64,000 nt of DNA, from contig NZ_CP031194.1 in the NCBI RefSeq assembly GCF_003344965.1, positions 5,332,001-5,396,000 on the forward strand, in the 5' to 3' direction. Each line of letters begins with the position of its first letter. The stretch's first letter is position 1. Position numbers and translations under genes: made by a program. The notes beneath the pieces were generated by a model. That model did not search any database and had not been told where the DNA came from. It saw nothing but the letters and a program-made list of their open reading frames with translations. Source of the stretch: Streptomyces paludis (GTDB taxonomy: Bacteria; Actinomycetota; Actinomycetes; Streptomycetales; Streptomycetaceae). Below, one piece after another: positions 9,678 to 19,174 of the stretch.

Positions 9678-10688
9678 TCAGTCGCCTTCGCGTCGCTCCC
9701 GGGTGGCGAGAAGTCGCCGTAGCGAGTAGAGCCGGGCCGGGTCGGCGTGGCCGTCCGCCACCCACGCGTCGAGCGCGCAGTCCGGCTCGTCGTGGCTGCA
9801 CGCGCGCGGGCAGCCCTCCGTGCCGGGCACCAGCTCGGGGAAGGCCAGGATGACCCGGGACGGGTCGACGTGGTGCAGCCCGAAGGAGCGGATGCCCGGT
9901 GTGTCGATCACCCAGCCCGGCGCCCCGGCCAGCGGCAGCGCGAGCGCCGAGGTGGTGGTGTGCCGGCCGCGCCCCGTGACCGCATTGACCAGCCCGGTCG
10001 TACGGTGCCGGTCGTCCGGCACCAGCGCGTTGACCAGGGTCGTCTTTCCGACACCGGAATGGCCGACGAACGCGGTCGTCCGGTCCGTCAGATACTCGCG
10101 TACCCGGTCCGCCGCGAAGCCGTCGGCCAGCTCGTCGCGGCGCGTGACGACATACCGGATCCCGAGCGTCAGATACGTCTCCAGCAGCTTCTCCGGCGGC
10201 GCCAGATCGGACTTCGTCAGCACCAGCAGCGGTTCGAGCCCCGCGTCGTACGCCGCGACCAGACAGCGGTCGATCAGCCGGGGCCGCGGCTCCGGGTCGG
10301 CGAGGGCGGTGACGATCGCCAGCTGGTCGGCGTTGGCGACGACCACCCGCTCGTAGGGGTCGTCGTCGTCCGCCGTGCGCCTCAGTACGGAGGCGCGCTT
10401 CTCGATCCGTACGATCCGCGCCAGCGTGTCCTTCTTGCCCGACAGATCACCCACGAGGAAGACCCTGTCCCCCACCACGGCGGCCTTGCGGCCCAGCTCG
10501 CGCGCCTTCATCGCCAGCACGGGCCGGTCCTCGACGAGGCAGGTCAGCCGGCCCCGGTCGACGGTCAGGACCATGCCCTCCGACGCGTCCTCGTGCTTGG
10601 GCCTGATGTTCGTGCGCGGCCGGTTGCCCTTGGGATTGGGGCGGTGGCGGATGTCGTCCTCGTCCGGGTTCTTGCCGTAGCGGCGCAT
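9678..10688 (-). CDS. rsgA: Ribosome-assembly GTPase RsgA
   Basis: 336 residues. The GTPase motifs are circularly permuted, as in RsgA/YjeQ: TKSD (158-161) precedes the P-loop GHSGVGKT (209-216) and DTPG (262-265). An N-terminal OB-fold and a C-terminal zinc knuckle (Cys293, Cys297, His299, Cys304) flank it. RsgA binds the 30S subunit late in maturation. It starts 4 bp after the aroA stop on the same strand, so the two are surely co-transcribed. Confidence 0.95.
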   Translation of the reverse strand: MRRYGKNPDEDDIRHRPNPKGNRPRTNIRPKHEDASEGMVLTVDRGRLTCLVEDRPVLAMKARELGRKAAVVGDRVFLVGDLSGKKDTLARIVRIEKRASVLRRTADDDDPYERVVVANADQLAIVTALADPEPRPRLIDRCLVAAYDAGLEPLLVLTKSDLAPPEKLLETYLTLGIRYVVTRRDELADGFAADRVREYLTDRTTAFVGHSGVGKTTLVNALVPDDRHRTTGLVNAVTGRGRHTTTSALALPLAGAPGWVIDTPGIRSFGLHHVDPSRVILAFPELVPGTEGCPRACSHDEPDCALDAWVADGHADPARLYSLRRLLATRERREGD

Positions 10689-10692
10689 CGCG

Positions 10693-12066
10693 TCAGGCTC
10701 CCGCTCCCGCGAGCATGTCTGTCCACATCCGCGGGAAATCGGGCAGGGTCTTGGCGGTCGTGCCGACGTTCTCGATCTCCACCCCGTTCACCACCAGGCC
10801 GATGATCGAGCCCGCCGTGGCCATCCGGTGGTCCTCGTACGTGTGGAACACGCCGCCGTGCAGCGGGCGCGGCCGGATGTGGAGCCCGTCGGCGGTCTCG
10901 GTGACATCGCCGCCCAGCTCGTTGATCTCCTTGGTGAGCGCGGCCAGCCGGTCGGTCTCGTGCAGCCGCAGATGGGCGACGCCCCGCAGGGTGGAGGGCG
11001 AGTCGGCGAGCGCGGCCACGGCCGCGATACCGGGCGTCAGCTCCCCGACCTCGCTCAGATCGAGATCGACGCCGTGGATCCGGCCGGTGCCGGTGAAGGT
11101 GAGGCTGGTGCCCTCGGCGGTCTCGGTGAACTCGCAGCGGCCACCCATGGCGGTGAAGATCTCGCGCAGCGCGTCACCCGGCTGGGTGGTCCGCACCGGC
11201 CAGTCCGGCACGGTCACCCGGCCCCCGGTCACCAGCGCGGCGGCCAGGAACGGCTGGGCGTTGGAGAGATCCGGTTCCACGGTCAGATCGCGGCCGAGCA
11301 GCGCGCCGCTGGAGACCCGCCAGACATTGGGCTCGCCACCGGTCTCGGGCTCGTCGACCTGCGCGCCGGCCGCGCGCAGCATGTCGACGGTCATCCGGAT
11401 GTGCGGCAGGGACGGCAGCGTGGCGCCCACGTGCCGTACCTCCACGCCCTGGTTGAAGCGCGCGCCCGAGAGCAGCAGCGCCGAGACGAACTGGGAGGAG
11501 GCGGAGGCGTCGATCTCCACCGGACCGCCCTCCAGCGCGCCGCCGCCGTGCACGGTCAGCGGCAGGGAGCCCCGGTTGTCGTCGTCGATCCGGGCGCCCA
11601 GGACGCGCAGCGCGTCAATGACGCTGTGCAGCGGACGCTCGTACGAGCGGGGGTCGCCGTCGAAGCGGACCGGACCGTCGGCGAGCGTCGCGACGGGCGG
11701 CAGGAAGCGCATCACCGTACCGGCGTTGCCGACGTCCACCCGGGCCGGGCCGTGCAGCCCCGAGGGGATCACCCGCCATGCCTCGCCGGTCGTCGTACCG
11801 TCGGCGCTTCCGGCGGAACTCGTGCTGGAGCTGGACGAGACGGTCTCCTCGATGCCGACGCCCAGCGCGCGCAGCGCCTCGGCCATCAGCAGGGAGTCGC
11901 GCGAGCGCAGCGGACGGCGCAGCCAGCCGGGCTCGGCGGCCAGCGCGGCGAGCACCAGCCCCCGGTTGGTGACCGATTTGGATCCGGGCACGGTGACGGT
12001 CGCTTCGACGGCCCCGCTCGCGTAGGGGGCGGGCCAGAGGGCGGGCTGCACGGAACTTTCGGTCAT
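10693..12066 (-). CDS. aroA: 3-phosphoshikimate 1-carboxyvinyltransferase (EPSP synthase)
   Basis: 457 residues. The substrate-binding PGSKSVTNR motif is near residue 25 and the DHRMA motif near the C-terminus. It transfers enolpyruvyl from PEP to shikimate-3-phosphate in aromatic amino acid synthesis. The start MTESSVQP at 12066 replaces a 42-residue upstream extension. An unusual Ser/Thr/Gly-rich insertion of about 20 residues follows GVGIEE (near residue 88), in a loop by its composition. First gene of the aroA-rsgA pair. Confidence 0.95.
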   Translation of the reverse strand: MTESSVQPALWPAPYASGAVEATVTVPGSKSVTNRGLVLAALAAEPGWLRRPLRSRDSLLMAEALRALGVGIEETVSSSSSTSSAGSADGTTTGEAWRVIPSGLHGPARVDVGNAGTVMRFLPPVATLADGPVRFDGDPRSYERPLHSVIDALRVLGARIDDDNRGSLPLTVHGGGALEGGPVEIDASASSQFVSALLLSGARFNQGVEVRHVGATLPSLPHIRMTVDMLRAAGAQVDEPETGGEPNVWRVSSGALLGRDLTVEPDLSNAQPFLAAALVTGGRVTVPDWPVRTTQPGDALREIFTAMGGRCEFTETAEGTSLTFTGTGRIHGVDLDLSEVGELTPGIAAVAALADSPSTLRGVAHLRLHETDRLAALTKEINELGGDVTETADGLHIRPRPLHGGVFHTYEDHRMATAGSIIGLVVNGVEIENVGTTAKTLPDFPRMWTDMLAGAGA

Positions 12067-12201
12067 GGCCAACACTTTAGTGGCTCTTGACGGGCCCTGA
12101 TCCTGATCAAATACGGGGAAACCGGGGCGTAATCGGAGGGTGATACGGCGGGTTCCCCGGATTCCCCGCGACGGGACGCCGGAACGCGGCACCGGAGGCC
12201 C

Positions 12202-12924
12202 TTATGCCTCCAGCAGCCAGCGTCCGCCGCCGATGAGCGAGCAGAGCGAGACGGCGTGGAAGAAGAGCAGCCACACGAGCGGCGGGGTGTGCGTCAGCCG
12301 GCCGAGCTGGTCCGCGTCCGAGTCCCCGGCGCCGCCCTGTCGGCGCTTCGCCTGAAGCTCGAACGCCGGGCGTACGCCACCCAGCAGCAGAAACCATACG
12401 GCGGAGTACGCGAACGCCGCCTGGACCTCGGGCCCGGTCAGCCACGAGACGAGCAGGAACGCCGCCCCGGTGACGACCACGGTGAGCACGCCGTACGCGT
12501 TGCGGATCATCACCAGCATCGCCATCAGCAGCGCCGTCGTCAGCCAGAGCAGCAGCGTGATGTGGTGCGCGGCCAGCAGCCACGCGCCGCCGAGCCCGAG
12601 GAGCGGCGGCGCGGTGTAGCCCGCGACCGCCGTGAGGATCATGCCGATGCCGGTCGGTTTGCCCCGGCTCACGGTCAGTCCGGAGGTGTCCGAGTGCAGC
12701 TGTATGCCTTCCAGCCGGCGCCCGGTCACCAGGGCTATCAGCCCGTGGCCGCCCTCGTGCGCGATGGTGATCGCGTTGCGCGAGAGCCGCCACACCGGGC
12801 GCGGTACGACGGCGGCGAGCGCGACGACCGCCGTCACGATCACCAGCCACTGGTCCGGCGCGGGCTGGCTCCCGAAGACGCGATCCCAGAGATCGCCGAT
12901 CGAGGCGGGGTCGATGCTGGCCAT
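12202..12924 (-). CDS. M50-like membrane metalloprotease
   Basis: 240 residues with about six hydrophobic segments. HEGGH (an HExxH zinc motif) sits at the end of the first or second membrane helix, and a downstream NAYG-type segment could supply the third ligand. This matches the peptidase M50B-like proteins of actinobacteria, intramembrane proteases of unknown substrate. It is divergent from the SRAP gene. A role in SigR-region stress control is possible from position only. Confidence 0.82.
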   Translation of the reverse strand: MASIDPASIGDLWDRVFGSQPAPDQWLVIVTAVVALAAVVPRPVWRLSRNAITIAHEGGHGLIALVTGRRLEGIQLHSDTSGLTVSRGKPTGIGMILTAVAGYTAPPLLGLGGAWLLAAHHITLLLWLTTALLMAMLVMIRNAYGVLTVVVTGAAFLLVSWLTGPEVQAAFAYSAVWFLLLGGVRPAFELQAKRRQGGAGDSDADQLGRLTHTPPLVWLLFFHAVSLCSLIGGGRWLLEA

Positions 12925-13064
12925 GGCTCGGTGGGCTCCTCAACTGGGTTCGCGTCGTGGCAGTCTGGCACTCAAGTGCGGTGAGTGGAAAAGACGCTCG
13001 ACGGGCCCCGGCCGTTCCCCGGGTCCCGGAACGCACAGCTGATCCACAGGGGGCGGAACGGAAG

Positions 13065-13880
13065 ATGTGCGGACGGTACGCGGCCAGCCGGCGGCCCGAG
13101 GACCTTCAGGGGCTCTTCGGGGTGGAGAAGTGGGAGCCCGAGGAGACCCTCGCCCCGGACTGGAATGTGGCTCCTACTAAAGAGGTCTACGCCGTTCTGG
13201 AGCGTCCTCTCAAAGAGGCGCGCGATTCCCGGCCGGTCCGGCAGCTGCGGCGGCTGCGGTGGGGGCTGGTGCCGTCCTGGTCGAAGAGCCCCGAGGGCGC
13301 GGCCAAGATGATCAACGCGCGCTCGGAGACCGTGCACGAGAAGCCCTCCTTCCGGCGGGCGTTCACCGCGCGCCGCTGCCTCCTGCCGGCCGACGGGTAC
13401 TACGAGTGGGTCACCGGCTCCGACGAACGGCAGCTGGAGGAGCAGGGGCGCAAGAAGCGCTCGCGCAAGCAGCCCTACTTCGTCACCCCGGCCGACGGCT
13501 CGGTGATGGCGCTGGCCGGGCTGTACGAGTTCTGGCGCGATCCGACGCTGCCGCCCGACCACCCGGCCGCCTGGTGGGCGACCTGCACGGTCCTCACCAC
13601 CGAGGCGGACACCGCCCCGCTCGGGGTGGCGCCGGCCGAAGGGCCCCGGGCGCTCGCCGACATCCACCCCCGGATGCCGCTGATGCTGACCCCGGACCGC
13701 TGGGACGCCTGGCTCGACCCGGCCCACAGCGACCCCGAGGAGCTGCGGCATCTGCTCGTACCCCCGCCGCCCGGACTGATGCGGGCGTATCCGGTGGCCA
13801 CGGCCGTCAGCAACGTCCGCAACAACGGTCCGGAGCTGCTGACGGAGCTGGCCGCGCCGGAGGAGTCCACGCTGTTCTGA
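13065..13880 (+). CDS. SRAP-family abasic-site DNA-protein crosslinker (YedK/HMCES-like)
   Basis: 271 residues starting MCGRY, so that Cys2 becomes the N-terminal catalytic residue after Met removal. Other family residues are present: Asn in INARSET, Glu in ADGYYEW and His in DIHPRMP. The family forms a covalent thiazolidine link with abasic sites in single-stranded DNA to shield them. The start is fixed by the Cys2 requirement, with a purine-rich ggaacggaag leader. It is followed 30 bp later by a hydrolase gene. Confidence 0.93.
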   Translation: MCGRYAASRRPEDLQGLFGVEKWEPEETLAPDWNVAPTKEVYAVLERPLKEARDSRPVRQLRRLRWGLVPSWSKSPEGAAKMINARSETVHEKPSFRRAFTARRCLLPADGYYEWVTGSDERQLEEQGRKKRSRKQPYFVTPADGSVMALAGLYEFWRDPTLPPDHPAAWWATCTVLTTEADTAPLGVAPAEGPRALADIHPRMPLMLTPDRWDAWLDPAHSDPEELRHLLVPPPPGLMRAYPVATAVSNVRNNGPELLTELAAPEESTLF

Positions 13881-13910
13881 GCCGGGGCTCCCGGCGGGCA
13901 CCATGGCCCG

Positions 13911-14600
13911 GTGACCACCACAGACCCCCACGACACCCACGACACTCAGACCGTCGCCACCCCGGCCGGGGACGCCAGGATCACCTGGCACCGCGCCGCC
14001 ACCAGCCCGGCCCTCAGCCCCGGTCCCGTCCTCGCCCTCGGCCACGGCGCCGGCGGCGGTATCGAGGCGCGCGATCTCCGGGCGCTGGCCGCCGTACTGC
14101 CCCCGCTCGGCGTCACCGTCGCCTTGGTGGAGCAGCCCTGGCGGGTGGCCGGCCGGAAGGTGGCGCCCGCGCCGAAGACCCTCGACACCGGCTGGCGGGC
14201 GCTCTGGCCCGCGCTGGCCGCGCCGGGGGTGCCGGTCGTCGCGGGCGGGCGCAGCGCCGGGGCGCGCGTGGCCTGCCGTACGGCGCGCGAACTGGGCGCT
14301 CGCGCCGTACTCGCGCTGAGCTTCCCGCTGCACCCGCCGGGGCGGCCCGAGAAGTCCCGGGCCGCGGAGCTGCTGGGGACCGGGCTGCCCACGCTGGTCG
14401 TCCAGGGCGGGAACGACCCCTTCGGGAAGCCCGCCGAATTCCCCGCGTTCCCCGAAGGGGCTGCCGGGGAGATCGTCGAGGTGCCGTACGGCGATCACTC
14501 CTTCGCCGTACCGAAACGCGCGCCGCTCACCCAGGACGCGGCACTGGAGGGGCTCACCCGGTCGGTCGCGGAGTGGCTCGGCGCGCTGCGGGACGGCTGA
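13911..14600 (+). CDS. Alpha/beta hydrolase, KANL3/Tex30-like
   Basis: 229 residues. The nucleophile elbow is GGRSAGAR, with candidate Asp in QGGNDPFG and His in YGDHSF near the C-terminus, completing a Ser-Asp-His triad. [10 protein letters not shown] supplies the oxyanion region. The substrate is unknown. GTG start at 13911, 30 bp downstream of the SRAP gene. Confidence 0.82.
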   Translation: MTTTDPHDTHDTQTVATPAGDARITWHRAATSPALSPGPVLALGHGAGGGIEARDLRALAAVLPPLGVTVALVEQPWRVAGRKVAPAPKTLDTGWRALWPALAAPGVPVVAGGRSAGARVACRTARELGARAVLALSFPLHPPGRPEKSRAAELLGTGLPTLVVQGGNDPFGKPAEFPAFPEGAAGEIVEVPYGDHSFAVPKRAPLTQDAALEGLTRSVAEWLGALRDG

Positions 14601-14631
14601 GGGGCGCATGGGGGTGACGCACGGGGGTGCG

Positions 14632-14657
14632 GGAATGCGGAGCGGGGTGTCTCTGTT
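14632..14657 (+). promoter_or_regulatory. SigR-dependent promoter of sigR-rsrA (sigRp2 type)
   Basis: GGAAT (14632-14636), exactly 18 bases, then GTT (14655-14657): a perfect match to the GGAAT-N18-GTT consensus for SigR-directed transcription. It lies 65 bp before the upstream ATG of the long SigR form, so its transcripts should encode that isoform. This matches the autoregulatory p2 promoter known in S. coelicolor. Confidence 0.88.
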
Positions 14658-14721
14658 GTCAAGGGCGTGTCGTTGGTCTCAAGGGCACTCGGTATACGCG
14701 CATCGAGAGGGAGTCCGTCGT

Positions 14722-15567
14722 ATGGGTTCGACCATCTGCCCGCGCCGCTCAGCCGCCACTGACCTGGAGTGGACGGTTCTTTCCGCGGCCAAGACCGGCG
14801 CCGTCCGGGCGGACGGCGGGACGGACCGACAGGCCCCGTCGCGACAAGGTCGACTATTCTCCGATTCGAGTGGGTCCGCATTCGGTCCCGCCGCAGCGTT
14901 GGAGGAGGTGGGTCAGGTCACAGGGACCGACGGAGCGACCGATGACGGACGGGCCGAGGAGACCACCGCCGAGCGCAATGCCCGGTTCGAGCGGGATGCC
15001 CTGGGCTATCTCGACCAGATGTACTCCGCCGCACTGCGGATGACACGCAATCCGGCCGACGCCGAGGACCTGGTGCAGGAGACCTACGCCAAGGCGTACG
15101 CGTCCTTCCACCAGTTCCGCGAGGGGACCAACCTCAAGGCGTGGATGTACCGCATCCTCACCAACACCTTCATCAACTCGTACCGCAAGAAGCAGCGCGA
15201 ACCCCAGCGCAGCGCCGCCGAGGAGATCGAGGACTGGCAGCTGGCGCGCGCCGAGTCGCACATGTCGACCGGGCTGCGCTCCGCCGAGTCCCAGGCGCTC
15301 GACCACCTGCCCGACTCCGATGTGAAGTCCGCCCTCCAGGCGATCCCCGAGGAGTTCCGTATCGCGGTGTATCTCGCCGACGTCGAGGGCTTTGCGTACA
15401 AGGAGATCGCGGACATCATGGGAACCCCCATCGGTACGGTGATGTCTCGACTCCACCGTGGCCGCCGCCAGTTGCGCGGCATGCTGGAGGACTACGCCCG
15501 TGACCGCGGGCTCGTCCCGGCGGGTGCCGGGGAGTCGTCGGACGATCGGAAAGGTTCGGACTCATGA
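14722..15567 (+). CDS. sigR: ECF sigma factor SigR (long and short forms)
   Basis: Group IV (ECF) sigma factor for thiol-oxidative stress. Sigma region 2 ([19 protein letters not shown]) and region 4 ([21 protein letters not shown]) are intact. Two in-frame starts are credible. ATG 14722 has GGGAG eight bases upstream and gives a 281-residue long form. GTG 14908 gives the 219-residue short form beginning MGQVTGTD. In S. coelicolor the long form (SigR') is induced, made from the SigR-dependent promoter, and unstable; the arrangement here is the same. The stop overlaps the rsrA start by 4 bp (ATGA). Confidence 0.95.
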   Translation: MGSTICPRRSAATDLEWTVLSAAKTGAVRADGGTDRQAPSRQGRLFSDSSGSAFGPAAALEEVGQVTGTDGATDDGRAEETTAERNARFERDALGYLDQMYSAALRMTRNPADAEDLVQETYAKAYASFHQFREGTNLKAWMYRILTNTFINSYRKKQREPQRSAAEEIEDWQLARAESHMSTGLRSAESQALDHLPDSDVKSALQAIPEEFRIAVYLADVEGFAYKEIADIMGTPIGTVMSRLHRGRRQLRGMLEDYARDRGLVPAGAGESSDDRKGSDS

Positions 15568-15956
15568 GCTGCGGAGAGCCGCATGAGACGGATTGCGCCG
15601 AGGTCCTCGACCATCTCTACGAGTTCCTCGACCACGAGATGCCGGACAGCGACTGCACCAAGTTCGAGGTGCACTTCGAGGAGTGCTCGCCCTGCCTGGA
15701 GAAGTACGGGCTCGAACAGGCCGTGAAGAAGCTGGTGAAACGGTGCTGCGGCCAGGACGACGTGCCGTCCGATCTGCGCGCCAAGGTCATGGGCCGGATC
15801 GACCTGATCAGATCGGGCCTGGCGGTGCCCGAGCACGATGTGGCGGCGGGCCCCGGCGCGGAGCCGCCGGTGCGCGGGACGGCGTCCGTGCGCGGCCTGA
15901 CGGCGCACGAGGTGTCCCCGGCGGGCGCTGACTTCCCGGGCGTGGCCAAGGAGTAA
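15564..15956 (+). CDS. rsrA: Zinc-containing redox anti-sigma factor RsrA
   Basis: 130 residues. All residues known to matter in RsrA are at the expected positions: Cys11, His37, Cys41 and Cys44 (the ZAS zinc and disulphide switch), plus Cys3, Cys31, Cys61 and Cys62. Disulphide stress expels zinc and releases SigR. Translation is coupled to sigR through the ATGA overlap. The tail after about residue 98 (Ala/Gly/Pro-rich) appears longer than I remember for S. coelicolor RsrA. A hairpin terminator follows. Confidence 0.96.
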   Translation: MSCGEPHETDCAEVLDHLYEFLDHEMPDSDCTKFEVHFEECSPCLEKYGLEQAVKKLVKRCCGQDDVPSDLRAKVMGRIDLIRSGLAVPEHDVAAGPGAEPPVRGTASVRGLTAHEVSPAGADFPGVAKE

Positions 15957-16289
15957 CGGGCGCCGGGCTTCCCGGCAGCCGGCGATGAGGGCGCACCGAG
16001 CGGTATACGGTGCGCCCTCGCCCGTACCCGGGCCTCGCCTGCGCCTCGCCTGCGCCCGTACCCCGGCCTCGCCCGCGCTCGTACCCCCGCTGCTCGCGCG
16101 CTGGGGTGGCTCTGTGTGCTCGCTCGCCCGTTCGTCCGTACCCCCGCTCTTTTCTCCCTTACCACCCTTGTCACTCGAAGGTGCTAATCAGCGGCATTCT
16201 TCCGATCGTCGCCCCTCAACTCGCTAGCCTGACCCTCTGTTCGGGGCGGGCGAGGCAGGCAGCAGGCAGACGGGGAGGGGTGAAGACGC
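15957..16289. other. Intergenic region between rsrA and the HD-GYP gene
   Basis: 333 bp without a gene. It holds the sigR-rsrA terminator (15987-16019), then about 110 bp of degenerate gcctcgcctgcgcccgtacc-type repeats, then a less GC-rich stretch that probably carries the promoter of the HD-GYP gene. Confidence 0.6.
15987..16019 (+). terminator. Terminator of sigR-rsrA
   Basis: A perfect 12-bp stem (gagggcgcaccg, 15987-15998, with 16008-16019) around a 9-base loop, 30 bp past the rsrA stop. There is no clear T run, as is common in Streptomyces. Confidence 0.8.
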
Positions 16290-17852
16290 GTGAGGGCCAT
16301 ACCGGTTGCGGCGCGCGTGTACATCCTGTGCGTCGTGCTCTGCGCCGTCGCCTGTATCCACCCCGCGCTGCGCGCCGGCACCCCCTGGGGGGCGGTCGCG
16401 TTGCTGGCGGCCGTGTACGCGCTCTGCGAGCTGCCCGCCACGGGCCGGCTGCCGCGCCGGGCGCTCGACGGATCCGTGCCTGTCGCCGCCGGGTCGTTCT
16501 TCCCCGTCCTGCTCGCCGCCGCGCTGCTGCTGCCGCCCGCCGCCGCCGCGCTGGTGGCCGTGCCCGGCGCGCTCTGCGGCCGGATCGAGCGTGCCCCGCG
16601 TACGCCCCGGCGGATCTGGCGCGCGGCACAGCTCGCCGTTGCCACCTGGGCCGCGTCGCGGGCGCAGGTGCTCTTCGGCGGTCCCGTGGCGCTCGGCGGC
16701 GGCGGGTACGGCCTCACGACGCCCGACTTTCCGTATGTCCTGCTGCCCGCCGGGGCCGCCGCGCTCACCTTCTGCCTGGTGCTCTGCGCGCTCGACGGGG
16801 GCATCCTCGCCACCGCCGAGCGGCTCCCGGCGCGCACCGCCTGGCGCGGGCTGCTGGCGCGCTCGCTGGCGCCGCACGGCGCGCACGGGCTGGCCGGGCT
16901 GATGATGGCCGTCCTGTGGCGCTCCCCGTACGGGCCGCTGCCGTCGCTCTTCGTCCTGCTGCCCATGTACATCTCCTGCTGGGTCTTCGCCCAGTACCAC
17001 CGCGAGCGCGCCGCCCACCAGGCGACGATCAGGGCGCTCGTGCAGGCCGTCGACATCAAGGACACCTACACGCGCGGCCACAGCGAGCGCGTCGGCCACG
17101 CCTCCGTACTGATCGCGCGGGAGATGGGCATGGAGCGCGAACGGATCGAGACCCTCCGCTTCGCCGGGATCCTCCACGACGTCGGCAAACTCGGCGTCCC
17201 CACGCGCGTGCTGCGCAAGGACGGGCCGCTGACCCCCGAAGAGCGGCGGGTGATCGAGCTGCACCCCGAGTACGGGCACGAGATGGTGCGCGGCATCGGA
17301 TTCCTGGGCGAGGCGCGCTCGGCGATCCTGCACCACCACGAACGGCTGGACGGCAGCGGCTACCCCTACGGGCTCGCCGGGGACCGGATCCCCGAGTTCG
17401 CCCGGGTGGTCGCCGTCGCGGACGCCTTCGACGCGATGACCTCGACCCGCTCGTACCGGCGGGGGCGGCCGGTGTCCGCCGCCGTGGCGGAGCTGGAGCG
17501 GTGCGCGGGGACGCAGTTCGACCCGGAGATGGTGCGGGCGCTGGTGCGGGCGCTGGACCGGCACGGCTGGCGGACGGCGGTCACGGCGGACGAGGAGGGG
17601 ACGGCTGGTGCGGGCGGGACGGGAGGGGGCGTGCCGTCACCCTCGGGGCCGCACTCAGGGCCCCCGCCCTCAGGGGTGCCCTCAGGGCCCTCACACTCCG
17701 GGGCGTCCGCCTCGGGTGCCTCGCCTTCAGGGCAGCCCGCCGCCTCCGCCGCGTCTCCGCCGTCCCCGCACGCCGTGCCCGAGCCCGCCTCGGCCGCGCG
17801 CGGAAACGTCCCTTCGGCCCTCCCCGCCCCACCCCGAGGCGGTACGGGATGA
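16290..17852 (+). CDS. Membrane-anchored HD-GYP domain protein
   Basis: 520 residues. Six or so hydrophobic segments fill residues 5-235, followed by a complete HD-GYP domain: His263 region, HDVGK (296-300), HPEYG (325-329), HHHERLDGSGYP (348-359) and the distal VADAFDAM. All metal and GYP residues are present, so hydrolysis of cyclic di-GMP or a related nucleotide is plausible. The last 90 residues are Pro/Ser/Gly-rich and disordered. GTG start with a ggggagggg RBS. The stop overlaps the next gene (ATGA). Confidence 0.88.
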   Translation: MRAIPVAARVYILCVVLCAVACIHPALRAGTPWGAVALLAAVYALCELPATGRLPRRALDGSVPVAAGSFFPVLLAAALLLPPAAAALVAVPGALCGRIERAPRTPRRIWRAAQLAVATWAASRAQVLFGGPVALGGGGYGLTTPDFPYVLLPAGAAALTFCLVLCALDGGILATAERLPARTAWRGLLARSLAPHGAHGLAGLMMAVLWRSPYGPLPSLFVLLPMYISCWVFAQYHRERAAHQATIRALVQAVDIKDTYTRGHSERVGHASVLIAREMGMERERIETLRFAGILHDVGKLGVPTRVLRKDGPLTPEERRVIELHPEYGHEMVRGIGFLGEARSAILHHHERLDGSGYPYGLAGDRIPEFARVVAVADAFDAMTSTRSYRRGRPVSAAVAELERCAGTQFDPEMVRALVRALDRHGWRTAVTADEEGTAGAGGTGGGVPSPSGPHSGPPPSGVPSGPSHSGASASGASPSGQPAASAASPPSPHAVPEPASAARGNVPSALPAPPRGGTG

Positions 17853-19171
17853 CCGCCCCGGCCACGGTCGGCGCCGCCCCCGCCCCGGGTCCCGGTCCCG
17901 GCCACGACGCCCGCCACCGGCCCCCCGGCACCGTCCTCGCCGTGTACGGCGGCGCCGCCGTACTGACGGCCGCCGCGCTCGGCGCGGTCCTGCGCGACGG
18001 GCTTGTCGACCCCCGGATCGCCCTCGCCTTCGGCGTGCTCGTCGCCGTCGGCGAGCTGACCCGCTGGGGCGCGCCCTCCGGCGAGCGGGAGCCCGCGCCG
18101 CTCGGCGCCGCCGGAGCCCTCGCGTACGCGCTGCTCGGCGAGAACGCCGGGCAGGCCACGCACCACGGCGTGCTCCAGACCGTGGCCGTCGTCCTCGTCG
18201 CCGGGCTCGCCGGGGCCGTACCGCGCGGGCGTACCGCGCTCCCCGGGCTCTTCGCCCTGGACCACCTGGTCCGCCGCGTCCTCACCGTCGGCTTCGCCGC
18301 CGTCTGCTTCCAGCCGCTCTACAACGCGGGCGAGCTGCGCCACCACTTCGGCGCCGGCCCCGGCTACGCGCTGCTGCTGGTCCTGCTGCTGGCGCTCACC
18401 GCGCTCTGCGACGCCGTCCTGGCCGCGCTGCTGGTCCGCGCCCGTACCCGCCACCCCTTCGGGCCGCTGCTCCGCGACGAGCTGCGCGCGCTGCCGCACA
18501 TCGGCTCCGCCGTCTGCGCGACCGGTGCGGTCATCGCGCTCGGCGTGGCCGTCGCCGGACTCTGGGCGCTGCCCGTCTTCTGCGTACCCCTGCTGCTCAC
18601 CCAGCTCTCCTACCGCCGGTACGCCGCCGTGCGCACGACCTACCGGCAGACCATCGCCTCGCTCGCCCGCGCCACCGAGATCGCCGGATACACCCGCCCC
18701 GGGCACGCCCGCAGGGTCGCCGAGCTGAGCTGCGCGGTAGGGCGTGAGCTGGGGCTCTCCGGACCCGAACTGACCGTTCTGGAGTACGCCGCCCTGATGC
18801 ACGACATCGGCCAGCTCTCCCTCGTCGACCCCGTCCCCGAGGGCGCCACCGCGCTGCTGCCCATGGCCGAGCAGCGGCGCATCGCCCTGCTCGGCGGCGC
18901 CGTCGTCCGGCAGACCGGCGTACCGGCCGCCGTGGCCACCGTCGTGGAGCGGCAGGCCGATCCGTACCGGGAGCAGCCGATGTCCGCCCGGATTGTCCGC
19001 GCCGTCAACGCGTACGACGACCTGGCCGGGGAATGTGCCAGTGCGAGCGGACCGCTCAGCGCCCTGGAACGGCTGCGTCTCGGGACGGCGTACGACTACC
19101 AGCCCGAGGTGGTCGAATCCCTCGCCCGCGTGCTCTCCCGGGGCGGCCGGACAGCCGCCCGGACGGGGTAA
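17849..19171 (+). CDS. Membrane protein with degenerate HD domain
   Basis: 440 residues, paralogous in layout to the preceding gene: membrane segments in residues 25-255, then an HD domain at about 265-430. HD is retained (MHDIGQ, 318-319), as are His286 and a distal AYDD (389-392). However, the HHHxxxDGxGYP segment is replaced by VVERQADPYREQ, so the GYP signature and several ligand histidines are gone. Probably a nucleotide-binding or regulatory partner rather than an enzyme. Translation is coupled to the HD-GYP gene by a 4-bp overlap. Confidence 0.82.
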   Translation: MTAPATVGAAPAPGPGPGHDARHRPPGTVLAVYGGAAVLTAAALGAVLRDGLVDPRIALAFGVLVAVGELTRWGAPSGEREPAPLGAAGALAYALLGENAGQATHHGVLQTVAVVLVAGLAGAVPRGRTALPGLFALDHLVRRVLTVGFAAVCFQPLYNAGELRHHFGAGPGYALLLVLLLALTALCDAVLAALLVRARTRHPFGPLLRDELRALPHIGSAVCATGAVIALGVAVAGLWALPVFCVPLLLTQLSYRRYAAVRTTYRQTIASLARATEIAGYTRPGHARRVAELSCAVGRELGLSGPELTVLEYAALMHDIGQLSLVDPVPEGATALLPMAEQRRIALLGGAVVRQTGVPAAVATVVERQADPYREQPMSARIVRAVNAYDDLAGECASASGPLSALERLRLGTAYDYQPEVVESLARVLSRGGRTAARTG

Positions 19172-19174
19172 CCG

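Noticed and set aside
14832..14860. Constitutive sigR promoter between the two start codons (tattct at 14855-14860)
   Set aside because: A -10-like hexamer exists but no matching -35 at the right distance; not strong enough to annotate.
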